This document shows, piece after piece, positions 1 through 5,659 of a stretch of DNA of 5,659 bases. This DNA is from an uncultured Rhodospirillales bacterium. GTDB lineage: Bacteria > Pseudomonadota > Alphaproteobacteria > Rhodospirillales > 2-02-FULL-58-16. The first letter of the stretch is position 1. Each line of letters starts with the position of its first letter. The notes under the pieces are model-generated. The model did not search any database, had not been told where the DNA came from, and saw nothing but the letters and a program-made list of their open reading frames with translations. The translations under genes were made by a program, and so were the position numbers. Where the stretch lies: assembly GCA_913053795.1 (NCBI GenBank), contig CAJXGZ010000158.1:1-5659 (forward strand). The letters are read 5' to 3'.

Positions 1-686
1 CCGCCTATAAGATTGCTTCGTTCGAACTTGTCGACCTGCCGCTGATCGAACTGGTGGCGGCCACCGGAAAGCCGGTTATTCTTTCAACCGGCATGGCGGA
101 TTTCACGGAAATTACGGAAGCGACCTCGGCGGCCCGCGACGCCGGATGCCGTGAACTGGCCGTTCTCCATTGTGTCAGCGGCTATCCGGCTTCGCCGGAG
201 GAGAGCAATCTCCGCACAATCTCCATGCTGGCGGAGGATTTCGGGGTGGTAACGGGCCTTTCCGACCACACCCTGGGTACGGCTGTCTCCATAGCATCCG
301 TTGCCCTGGGCGCTTCGATTATCGAAAAGCACGTGACCTTGCGGCGCGCCGACGGCGGACCGGACGCGGCTTTTTCGCTGGAACCGGATGAATTAAAGGA
401 ACTGGTTGACGGCTGCGCGACGGCTTTTGCCGCCCTGGGCGAGGCAACCTTCGAGCGGACCCCGGGCGAGGAAGAAAACCTCGTCTTCCGGCGCTCCCTG
501 TTTGTCGTTGAGGATATGAACAAGGGTGACGTTTTTACCAGGGAAAATCTGCGCTGCATCCGGCCGGGACACGGGCTGGCGCCCAAGCACCTGAAGGACA
601 TCCTGGGCCGCCGCGCCGCCCGGGAATTGAAGCGCGGCGAACCGTTGGATTGGCCGGCGGTTTCCTGTAGTCTCGAGAAGGTATGA
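1..686 (+). CDS. pseI: Pseudaminic acid synthase, 5'-truncated (PseI-like, NeuB/SAF family)
   Basis: The reading frame is open from the window edge (first whole codon at base 3) to TGA 684-686. It gives 227 residues of a protein usually near 350, so roughly the first 120 are missing. The GTG at 54 is internal: the codons before it still match the family (AYKIASFELVDLPLIEL). The enzyme condenses a 2,4-diacetamido-2,4,6-trideoxy hexose with phosphoenolpyruvate in the cytoplasm. The visible part holds the second half of the TIM barrel: STGMA, GLSDHTLG (His codon 267-269) and EKHVTL (His codon 330-332). By analogy with NeuB these two His bind the metal. GGPDAAFSLEP follows, then a C-terminal SAF (antifreeze-like) domain from about base 489. 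RRSLFVVED and IRPGHGLAPK in that domain resemble PseI more than NeuB or LegI, whose equivalent is closer to KRPGNGIS. The stop overlaps the next start (ATGA), so translation is probably coupled. Pse versus Leg substrate is inferred from motifs remembered, not from an alignment. Confidence 0.86.
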   Translation, partial: AYKIASFELVDLPLIELVAATGKPVILSTGMADFTEITEATSAARDAGCRELAVLHCVSGYPASPEESNLRTISMLAEDFGVVTGLSDHTLGTAVSIASVALGASIIEKHVTLRRADGGPDAAFSLEPDELKELVDGCATAFAALGEATFERTPGEEENLVFRRSLFVVEDMNKGDVFTRENLRCIRPGHGLAPKHLKDILGRRAARELKRGEPLDWPAVSCSLEKV

Positions 687-1309
687 TGATTGAGCGCGTT
701 GGCGTCATTGATTACGGCCTAGCTAATATTCGCTCAGTCATCAACGCTATCAACTGCTTTCCGGTTGAAGTCTTCGTTGCCGAGTGTGGCAGCGAGTTGG
801 AGAGTGCAGACGCTGTCGTCCTTCCCGGGGTCGGTAATTTCAGGTCCGGTATGAAGGCGCTACGTGAGCGAAACTACGAGGAGTGTCTCAACAAACTGGT
901 AATCGAAGATGGCCGCCCCTTTCTTGGCATATGTCTTGGGTTGCATTTTCTTTTCGATGCCAGCGAGGAAGGCGGCGAGTCTGGTTTGGGGTGGGTCGAG
1001 GGTACGGTTCGCCGGTTTCTGGAGACACCGGAAAACAAGGTTCCCCATATGGGCTGGAACGAGGTCGAGATAGATGACTCGCCCTGCCTATTCACCGATC
1101 TCGAACCGCCGCTGGATTTCTATTTTGCGCATAGTTATCATGTGCCATTGGAGGGGGTGGCGGAAAGCATAGTTACCGCTGTCGGAAATTACGGCGTTCC
1201 CTTCGTCGCGGCCCTTGAGCGGGACAACCTGCACGCTGTCCAGTTTCATCCCGAGAAGTCTCAACTTGCCGGTATGAAGCTTCTGGAGAATTTTTTGACT
1301 GTTTCATGA
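683..1309 (+). CDS. HisH-like glutamine amidotransferase subunit, module 1
   Basis: This is a 208-residue class I glutaminase, the usual HisH length. It should hydrolyse glutamine and pass ammonia to the HisF-like protein encoded next. Visible motifs are VIDYGLANI at the N-terminus, the oxyanion-strand LPGVGNF (residues 47-53), the nucleophile elbow GICLG with Cys84, PHMGWN (121-126), and FHPEKS with His189 and Glu191 completing the triad. Lys192 matches HisH Lys181, which pairs with HisF Asp98. One oddity is that the elbow continues as LH, so the Gln four residues after the Cys is His88. The start at 683 overlaps the pseI stop. ATG 686 is an alternative, with AAGG at 678-681 at better spacing, and would remove one Met. 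The stop overlaps the next start. Base composition is lower in GC than pseI (28 of 60 bases at 901-960, hand count). It is not a histidine-pathway HisH, given its neighbours (WbuY/HisH2-type). Confidence 0.9.
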   Translation: MMIERVGVIDYGLANIRSVINAINCFPVEVFVAECGSELESADAVVLPGVGNFRSGMKALRERNYEECLNKLVIEDGRPFLGICLGLHFLFDASEEGGESGLGWVEGTVRRFLETPENKVPHMGWNEVEIDDSPCLFTDLEPPLDFYFAHSYHVPLEGVAESIVTAVGNYGVPFVAALERDNLHAVQFHPEKSQLAGMKLLENFLTVS

Positions 1310-2121
1310 TTAAGTATCGTCTCATAGCGGTTCTGTTGATTTACGATGGTGCCGTGGTTCAGACACGACACTTCCAGGCTACCAATATAGTAGGCAGCGC
1401 TCTTACCGCCGTTGATTTCTTCAATACTTGGGCAGTGGATGAAATAATTATAGTCGAAATATCACGGACCGCGGAATATCTTGATTCCTTTGTCGGCATT
1501 GTCGAAGAATTGTCCAGGCGTTGTTTCGTGCCACTCACTGTTGGCGGCAAGATCAAGGGCACTGATCTGGTTCGTAAATTCACACTTGCCGGTGCCGACA
1601 AGGTAGTAATCAACTCCCAGGCCGCCCGGGATCCTGACTTGATCACCCGCATAGCCGACCGCTTTGGTAGCCAGTGTCTAGTAGTTTCCATAGATTCACG
1701 TCAAAACCCGGATATGGCGAGCGGCTATGAGGTGATGATAGATCAAGGGAGAACCCGGACTTTCCTTGACACTCTGGAATATGCGTTGCTGGCTCAAAAG
1801 AAAGGTGCCGGCGAGATTATGGTAAATTCGATCGAGCGCGATGGCGACAAGCGGGGCTACGACTTGGAACTCATCCGAAAGGTCGCCGATTCCGTTACGA
1901 TCCCGGTTATCGCCATGGGGGGGGTTCGCGAATGGGATGATATGGTGAACGGTATCATTGATGGTCATGCCAATGCGGTTGCCGCTGGAAATATTTTCCA
2001 TTATTTTGAGCACAGTACGAAAAAAGCCAAAGAGCATTTAGTCAAAGCCGGACTGAACGTAAGACCCCCAACATTCTTTAAAGTCAATATACCCAGGCGC
2101 CCTAAGTACAAACCGTTTTGA
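1306..2121 (+). CDS. HisF-like ammonia-channel subunit, module 1 (WbuZ/HisF2-type)
   Basis: This 271-residue (beta/alpha)8 barrel aligns without gaps to Thermotoga HisF, as remembered, up to Asp130. HisF normally makes imidazole glycerol phosphate using Asp11 and Asp130. Here position 11 is Leu (AVLLIYDG) while Asp130 (VVSIDSRQ) remains, so cyclase activity is unlikely. Lys19 is Gln and the phosphate-loop GGG is GGK (Lys82). Residues tied to ammonia transfer are kept: Arg5, Glu46 and Lys99 of the gate, Glu170 (equivalent of Glu167) and Asp98, which contacts HisH. Also seen are GADKVVINS, GAGEIMVNSIERDG and IPVIAMGGV. About 18 basic residues at the C-terminus (254-271, ending PKYKPF) go beyond the usual HisF end. 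ATG 1306 overlaps the TGA of the glutaminase gene, and no close ribosome site is seen, which suggests coupling. GC is low: 51 of 120 bases at 1381-1500 by hand count. The inferred role is to deliver ammonia to the amidotransferase encoded downstream. Confidence 0.88.
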   Translation: MIKYRLIAVLLIYDGAVVQTRHFQATNIVGSALTAVDFFNTWAVDEIIIVEISRTAEYLDSFVGIVEELSRRCFVPLTVGGKIKGTDLVRKFTLAGADKVVINSQAARDPDLITRIADRFGSQCLVVSIDSRQNPDMASGYEVMIDQGRTRTFLDTLEYALLAQKKGAGEIMVNSIERDGDKRGYDLELIRKVADSVTIPVIAMGGVREWDDMVNGIIDGHANAVAAGNIFHYFEHSTKKAKEHLVKAGLNVRPPTFFKVNIPRRPKYKPF

Positions 2122-2124
2122 GGA
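2120..2124 (+). promoter_or_regulatory. Ribosome binding site of amidotransferase 1
   Basis: GAGGA lies four bases before ATG 2129 and overlaps the TGA (2119-2121) of the preceding hisF-like gene. A ribosome ending on that gene would sit on this site, which supports the ATG 2129 start and co-translation of the two genes. Confidence 0.6.
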
Positions 2125-2128
2125 TTTT

Positions 2129-3394
2129 ATGAAATACTGCCAAAGGTGCGTTTATCCGGGGAATGCCGCTCCAGGCATCATCTTCGATGATATGGGCGTC
2201 TGCTCAGGTTGCAGGTTGATCGAGAGCCGCCGTGAAGTTGATTGGGAAGAGCGGGAAAGGATGCTGCGTGAGATATTAGAAGAATCACGAGCCATGCAGC
2301 GCGAGAAAGGTAATCCATTCGACTGCATTATCCCTGTTTCCGGTGGTAAAGACAGCACCTTCCAGACATGGCTGGTCAAAGAAAAATACGGCCTGAATCC
2401 TCTCCTGGTTTCTTACAACCATACCTTCAATACCCCGCTCGGCATCCGCAACCTAAGCAATCTTGTCGAAAAAATGGACTGCAACCTGGTGCGCTTCACC
2501 ACTGCGCCGGGGTCGGCCAAGAGAATTGCCGAGTACATGCTGAAGAAGGTCGGCGATGTGACCTGGCATTACCACGCCGGCATCATGACCTTTCCCATCC
2601 GGGCGGCAATCCAGTACGACGTCCCCCTCATAATTTGGGGCGAGGAGGGGTTCAGCGAGCTCGTCGGTATGCACAATGTCGACGATTTCGTCGAGTTCAC
2701 CAAAAAGAAACGCCAGGAACATTCCATGCGTGGGTTCGAGCCCGAAGACCTGCTTGAAGAGGCGGACTGCCCGCTGACCGAATACGACTTGGCGCCTTTT
2801 TTCTATCCGTCCGACGAAGCACTGGAGAGATTGGACATTAGAGGAATCTACCTGTCCAATTTCATTCCATGGAACGCCCGCAAGCAAACTGAGTTTATTA
2901 TCGAGAAATTGGGCTTCGAGACCGCTCAGTTCCGGGAACGGACCTTCAATATTTACGACAAGCTGGACGATGTCCACGCCAACGGTTTGCACGATTACCT
3001 CAAATACCTGAAATTCGGCTACGGTCGCACCACCGACGACGCGGCAACGGAAGTACGCCATGGCCGTATGGCTCGGGAACAGGCTATAGAAATGGTCGCC
3101 AAGTATGACCATGTGCGTCCCTCAGACATGGATATTTTCCTCAAGGCCGTGGGTATGATTGAGGATGAGTTCATGAAAATAATCGAGCCGATGCGCGATC
3201 CGGCCATTTGGGCTAAGGACGAGAATGGCGAATGGTACGTCAAGGACAGTGTTGTCAACCACCTCGACGATACCGGGGTCGATGCCGTTCGCGTACCATT
3301 GATTAAAGACGCCCGTCCCTTTATCCGCACTCCGGAGAAGACGTCCGCGCACGCGCAGAAGGCCGGCGAGCAGAATGAATATGTCATCCTTTAA
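2129..3394 (+). CDS. N-acetyl sugar amidotransferase 1 (WbuX/PseA/WbpG family)
   Basis: This 421-residue cytoplasmic PP-loop enzyme is likely to use ATP and ammonia to turn a sugar N-acetyl group into an acetamidino group. The N-terminus has a two-CxxC knuckle (Cys4, Cys7, Cys25, Cys28; probably zinc). The ATP-binding PP-loop SGGKDST is at 71-77. Then come GDVTWHYHAGIMTFP (142-156) and IIWGEEGF (168-175), followed by a segment near 176-205 that differs wholly from the second copy. The conserved C-terminal block DYLKYLKFGYGRTT (289-302) comes next. Unlike copy 2, it has Thr145, Tyr148 and Val282 in place of three cysteines. A tail of about 60 residues after residue 358 has no counterpart in copy 2 and makes the protein longer than the roughly 380 residues of PseA as remembered. 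It follows the hisF-like gene by 7 nt and so forms the end of the first module. Linkage to pseI makes a PseA-like role (7- or 5-acetamidino pseudaminic acid) the best guess. The exact substrate is not shown by the sequence. Confidence 0.88.
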   Translation: MKYCQRCVYPGNAAPGIIFDDMGVCSGCRLIESRREVDWEERERMLREILEESRAMQREKGNPFDCIIPVSGGKDSTFQTWLVKEKYGLNPLLVSYNHTFNTPLGIRNLSNLVEKMDCNLVRFTTAPGSAKRIAEYMLKKVGDVTWHYHAGIMTFPIRAAIQYDVPLIIWGEEGFSELVGMHNVDDFVEFTKKKRQEHSMRGFEPEDLLEEADCPLTEYDLAPFFYPSDEALERLDIRGIYLSNFIPWNARKQTEFIIEKLGFETAQFRERTFNIYDKLDDVHANGLHDYLKYLKFGYGRTTDDAATEVRHGRMAREQAIEMVAKYDHVRPSDMDIFLKAVGMIEDEFMKIIEPMRDPAIWAKDENGEWYVKDSVVNHLDDTGVDAVRVPLIKDARPFIRTPEKTSAHAQKAGEQNEYVIL

Positions 3395-3441
3395 CAATGC
3401 GTCCGTCCGCCCTGTTAGTGTAATCAAGAATCGATAACGTC
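3395..3441 (+). other. 47-nt gap between the two amidination modules
   Basis: This is the longest gap between genes in the window. I see no hairpin with a T-run, no clear -35/-10 pair and no strong Shine-Dalgarno sequence before ATG 3442. An in-frame TAA at 3421-3423 excludes a longer start for the downstream gene. Read-through transcription from module 1 into module 2 is the simplest reading. Confidence 0.5.
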
Positions 3442-4617
3442 ATGAAACTCTGTACAAATTGCGTTATGCCGGAAACTTCGGAGACCCTCAGTTTCGGAGA
3501 CGACGGAGTATGCACCGTCTGCCGGCAGATTGAATTCAAACACGAGGAGATCGATTGGTCGGAACGCGGGCGCGATCTGGATGTTCTCCTCAAGGAGTAT
3601 CGCGGAAAACACAAATACGACTGCATCGTGCCGTTCTCAGGCGGCAAGGATTCCACCTTCACCCTGTGGTACTTGGTGAAGGAGAAGAATTTAAAACCCC
3701 TGGTCGTCCGTTTTGACCACGGCTTCTATAGGCGCACCGTCAATGACAATGCCCTGCGTACCTTCCGCCAACTAGGTGTCGATGTCCATCAGTTCACCCC
3801 CAATTGGCAGGTCGTGCGCAAGCTTATGTACGAATCTCTCAAGCGACGCGGTGATTTTTGTTGGCACTGCCACACCGGCATCTTCGCCTATCCCATGTGG
3901 GTGGCGTTGGAAAAGAACGTGCCCCTGCTGTTCTGGGGAGAGCCGGATGCCGAGTACTCATCGTTCTACAGTTATGACGAGGAGGTAGAGCACAACGAGC
4001 ATCGCTTCAACCGTATGGTTAACCTGGGTATAAACGCCGAGGATATGCTGGGTATGCTTGACGACAGCATCTCGGACTATGAGGTCAGCGAACGCGACCT
4101 CAAGCCTTTCACATTTCCGCCAATTCATGACTTGCGCCGCATTGGACCACGGTCGGTCTTTCTGGGCCATTACATCCCCTGGGACGTGAAAAAGCAGGTT
4201 CAAATCATCAAGGATGAACTCGGCTGGCGGGAAGATGAGGTGGAAGGAATCCCGCCCGGATATGGATACGAAAAGATCGAATGCTTTATGCAGGGGGTGC
4301 GGGATTACCTCAAATACCTGAAACGCGGTTTTGGCCGCACCACGCACTTGGCGTCCATCGACATCCGCAACGAACGCCTGACCCGCGAGGAAGGCCTGGA
4401 ACTGGTCGGGAAATACGATGGCCGGCGGCCCGCCGCTCTCGACGTCTTTTTAGACATTCTCGGTATCGACGAGGAGAGTTTCATGGAACTGGTCAAGCCT
4501 CACGTAGTGGCGCCCCACAAGATGCCGGAGCTTGGCGAGTGCTCAAGGGGCAATTTGATCCCCCACGATTATGACCAGTGGTGGGATAACCTCGCCATCA
4601 AGAAGAAAACCCCTTAA
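3442..4617 (+). CDS. N-acetyl sugar amidotransferase 2 (WbuX/WbpG family, extra cysteines)
   Basis: This 391-residue paralog of the preceding gene is expected to catalyse the same kind of ATP-dependent amidination on a different N-acetyl group or sugar. The N-terminal knuckle is Cys4, Cys7, Cys24 and Cys27, and the PP-loop SGGKDST is at 66-72. FCWHCHTGIFAYP (139-151) adds a third CxxC pair, Cys140 and Cys143, and Cys281 (IECFMQG) precedes the conserved DYLKYLKRGFGRTT (288-301). The first copy lacks all three. FWGEPDAEYSSFYSYDEE (164-181) replaces the GEEGF segment of copy 1, which suggests different sugar recognition. The tail after about residue 355 is short and unrelated to the tail of copy 1. 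The start at 3442 is the first ATG after an in-frame stop and matches the MKxC start of the other copy; no good ribosome site is seen. It leads the second module in the order X-H-F, as in wbuX-wbuY-wbuZ clusters. A 21-base stretch (4303-4323) is identical to 2993-3013 in copy 1. Confidence 0.88.
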   Translation: MKLCTNCVMPETSETLSFGDDGVCTVCRQIEFKHEEIDWSERGRDLDVLLKEYRGKHKYDCIVPFSGGKDSTFTLWYLVKEKNLKPLVVRFDHGFYRRTVNDNALRTFRQLGVDVHQFTPNWQVVRKLMYESLKRRGDFCWHCHTGIFAYPMWVALEKNVPLLFWGEPDAEYSSFYSYDEEVEHNEHRFNRMVNLGINAEDMLGMLDDSISDYEVSERDLKPFTFPPIHDLRRIGPRSVFLGHYIPWDVKKQVQIIKDELGWREDEVEGIPPGYGYEKIECFMQGVRDYLKYLKRGFGRTTHLASIDIRNERLTREEGLELVGKYDGRRPAALDVFLDILGIDEESFMELVKPHVVAPHKMPELGECSRGNLIPHDYDQWWDNLAIKKKTP

Positions 4618-4641
4618 TCAAGCCGAAGAAGTCTCAATTTC

Positions 4642-5268
4642 ATGCGCGTCGTCATCGTCGATTACAACGCCGGTAACCTGGAATCTGTCAGGAAGGCGGT
4701 CTATTACGCCGGCATTGATCCCGAAATCAGCGCCGCGCCGGAGGACGTGCTGGCCGCCGACCGGCTGATCCTGCCCGGCGTCGGCGCCGCCGGGCGAGCC
4801 ATGGAAAAGCTTCGCGAGACCGGGCTGGACCAGGCATTGGACGAGGCCGTGCGCGTCGGCGGCAAGCCCATGCTCGGTATCTGCCTGGGCATGCAGATAT
4901 TGGCGGATGAACTGCTGGAATTCGGCCCCTGCAGGGGGCTGGGCTGGATCAGGGGATCGGTGGCGCCGGTGCGCGATGTCGTCGGCGAGGGACCACGGGT
5001 TCCGCACATGGGTTGGAACTCTGTCGCCCCCCGGAACGGCGGCGAAGCCATGTTCCGATCGCTCAAGGGGCGGCGTGACTTTTACTTTTCCCATTCCTAT
5101 ACCCTGCGGCCGAAGGACGATTCGGTGATCGCCGCCACCGTCGATTACGGCACGCCGTTGGTCGCCGCCGTGATCTGGCAAACGGTCTTCGCCACCCAGT
5201 TCCATCCGGAAAAAAGCCAGGACAACGGCGAAAGGCTGCTTGCCGCGTTCTTCGACTGGAAGCCTTGA
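4642..5268 (+). CDS. HisH-like glutamine amidotransferase subunit, module 2
   Basis: This 208-residue class I glutaminase supplies ammonia to the HisF-like protein encoded just downstream. All standard motifs are present: VDYNAGNLESV (6-16), LPGVGAAGRAM (44-54), GICLGMQ with nucleophile Cys81 and the usual Gln85, PHMGWN (121-126), DFYFSHSYT (146-154), and FHPEKS with His188, Glu190 and the interface Lys191. It keeps the Gln that module 1 has changed to His, so it looks like the more orthodox of the two glutaminases. It starts 24 nt after the amidotransferase 2 stop, with only a weak purine stretch upstream (4625-4630), and ends one base before the next ATG. Composition is very GC-rich (89 of 120 bases at 4741-4860 by hand count), unlike module 1. 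It is not assigned to histidine synthesis because of its neighbours and the altered HisF partner. Confidence 0.91.
   Translation: MRVVIVDYNAGNLESVRKAVYYAGIDPEISAAPEDVLAADRLILPGVGAAGRAMEKLRETGLDQALDEAVRVGGKPMLGICLGMQILADELLEFGPCRGLGWIRGSVAPVRDVVGEGPRVPHMGWNSVAPRNGGEAMFRSLKGRRDFYFSHSYTLRPKDDSVIAATVDYGTPLVAAVIWQTVFATQFHPEKSQDNGERLLAAFFDWKP
5258..5262 (+). promoter_or_regulatory. Ribosome binding site of hisF-like gene 2
   Basis: GGAAG sits seven bases before ATG 5270, inside the last codons of the preceding glutaminase gene. It supports ATG 5270 as the start. Confidence 0.45.
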
Positions 5269-5269
5269 A

Positions 5270-5659
5270 ATGCTGACCCAGCGTCTCATCCCCAGTCTGT
5301 TGATCAAGGGCGGGCGCCTGGTCAAGGGGGTGCGTTTCGGTGACCACCAGGACGCCGGGATGCCCCACACCACGGCCCGCGCCCACAACGCGCAAGGGGC
5401 GGACGAGCTTTGTTTTTTAGACATCACCGCTTCTTCTGACGAGCGGGCCATTTTACTCGATATTGTGCGTCACACGGCAGATGAAGTTTCCATGCCCGTG
5501 ACGGTCGGCGGTGGCGTGCGCAAGGTGGAAGATGTGCAAACACTTCTCTCGGCTGGTGCGGACAAGGTGGCCATCAATACCGCGGCAATCACGCGGCCTG
5601 AATTTGTACGCGAAGCTTCCCGACAATTTGGCAGTTCCACCATCGTAGTCGCCATCGAC
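5270..5659 (+). CDS. HisF-like ammonia-channel subunit, module 2 (WbuZ/HisF2-type), 3'-truncated
   Basis: ATG 5270 opens a frame with no stop up to the window end, giving 130 residues, about half of a HisF-like barrel near 255. Visible features are QRLIPSLLIKGGRLVKG (4-20), GADELCFLDITAS (43-55), the phosphate-loop VTVGGGV (77-83), GADKVAINTAA (96-106) and VVAID ending at Asp130, the last codon seen. Compared with Thermotoga HisF, catalytic Asp11 is Leu and Asp14 is Gly, but Lys19, the intact GGG, Arg5, Glu46, Lys99 and Asp98 are kept. It is thus closer to true HisF than the module 1 protein but still lacks the first catalytic acid. The PSLL start matches the HisF2/WbuZ type linked to acetamidino sugars, as remembered. 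It follows its glutaminase gene by one base, so the pair is likely co-translated. It should channel ammonia to amidotransferase 2. Confidence 0.88.
   Translation, partial: MLTQRLIPSLLIKGGRLVKGVRFGDHQDAGMPHTTARAHNAQGADELCFLDITASSDERAILLDIVRHTADEVSMPVTVGGGVRKVEDVQTLLSAGADKVAINTAAITRPEFVREASRQFGSSTIVVAID

Noticed and set aside
54..686. Independent short gene starting at GTG 54
   Set aside because: Codons upstream to the window edge continue the same family match, so this is the inside of a truncated pseI.
1..686. Sialic acid (NeuB) or legionaminic acid (LegI) synthase
   Set aside because: Same superfamily, but GGPDAAFSLEP and IRPGHGLAPK fit PseI better. This is a preference, not proof.
683..2121. 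Histidine biosynthesis operon (hisH-hisF)
   Set aside because: The barrel protein lacks catalytic Asp11, no other his genes are present, and the pair lies between pseI and amidotransferase genes.
2453..3112. Reading frame of 219 codons on the - strand
   Set aside because: It is a shadow of amidotransferase 1, which has the PP-loop and Cys motifs on the + strand; no recognisable motif is seen in the antisense product.
3395..3441. Terminator or internal promoter between the modules
   Set aside because: No hairpin with a T-run and no convincing -35/-10 pair could be seen in the 47 bases.
2129..4617. tRNA thiolation or asparagine synthase-type enzymes
   Set aside because: The PP-loop and Cys layout resemble these, but the WGE and DYLKYLK-GRTT blocks and the H-F neighbours identify the N-acetyl sugar amidotransferase family.
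4618..5451. Long reading frame on the - strand (277 codons)
   Set aside because: It lies opposite the second HisH-like gene and the start of the second HisF-like gene, both with clear family motifs. Its translation has no recognisable domain, and long antisense frames are common in GC-rich coding DNA.

Overview
The window is an accessory surface-glycan locus from a Gram-negative, probably proteobacterial, chromosome. All seven genes lie on the + strand and are tightly packed: four joins are overlaps or short gaps of 1-24 nt, and the two other gaps are 7 and 47 nt. Both window edges cut genes. The organism cannot be named from this sequence. The flanking genes are GC-rich, with a GC-poorer patch in the middle.

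Layout: (1) 1-686, the 3' two thirds of a pseudaminic acid synthase (pseI-like). (2) 683-1309, a HisH-like glutaminase. (3) 1306-2121, a HisF-like barrel protein. (4) 2129-3394, a PP-loop N-acetyl sugar amidotransferase (WbuX/PseA/WbpG family). (5) 3442-4617, a second, clearly different amidotransferase of the same family. (6) 4642-5268, a second HisH-like glutaminase. (7) 5270 to the window end, the first 130 codons of a second HisF-like protein. The gene order is pseI - H1 - F1 - X1 | X2 - H2 - F2, that is, two full three-part amidination modules in tandem. The 47-nt gap between X1 and X2 is the largest in the window and is the natural module boundary.

How the genes work together (family knowledge plus inference): PseI condenses a 6-carbon diacetamido sugar with phosphoenolpyruvate to give the nonulosonic acid. 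Each HisH releases ammonia from glutamine, the matching HisF carries it, and the PP-loop enzyme uses ATP to activate an N-acetyl group so that ammonia converts it to an acetamidino (N-acetimidoyl) group. Campylobacter jejuni has a comparable group (pseI, pseA, and hisH/hisF paralogs). These are not histidine-biosynthesis genes: both HisF-like proteins have Leu where HisF has its catalytic Asp11, yet both keep the residues known to form the ammonia gate and the HisH contact.

The most interesting points are the duplicated module with two divergent amidotransferases; the presence of three extra cysteines in one amidotransferase and their joint absence in the other; selective loss of HisF catalysis with retained ammonia-channel residues; and a Gln-to-His change next to the nucleophile of the first glutaminase.
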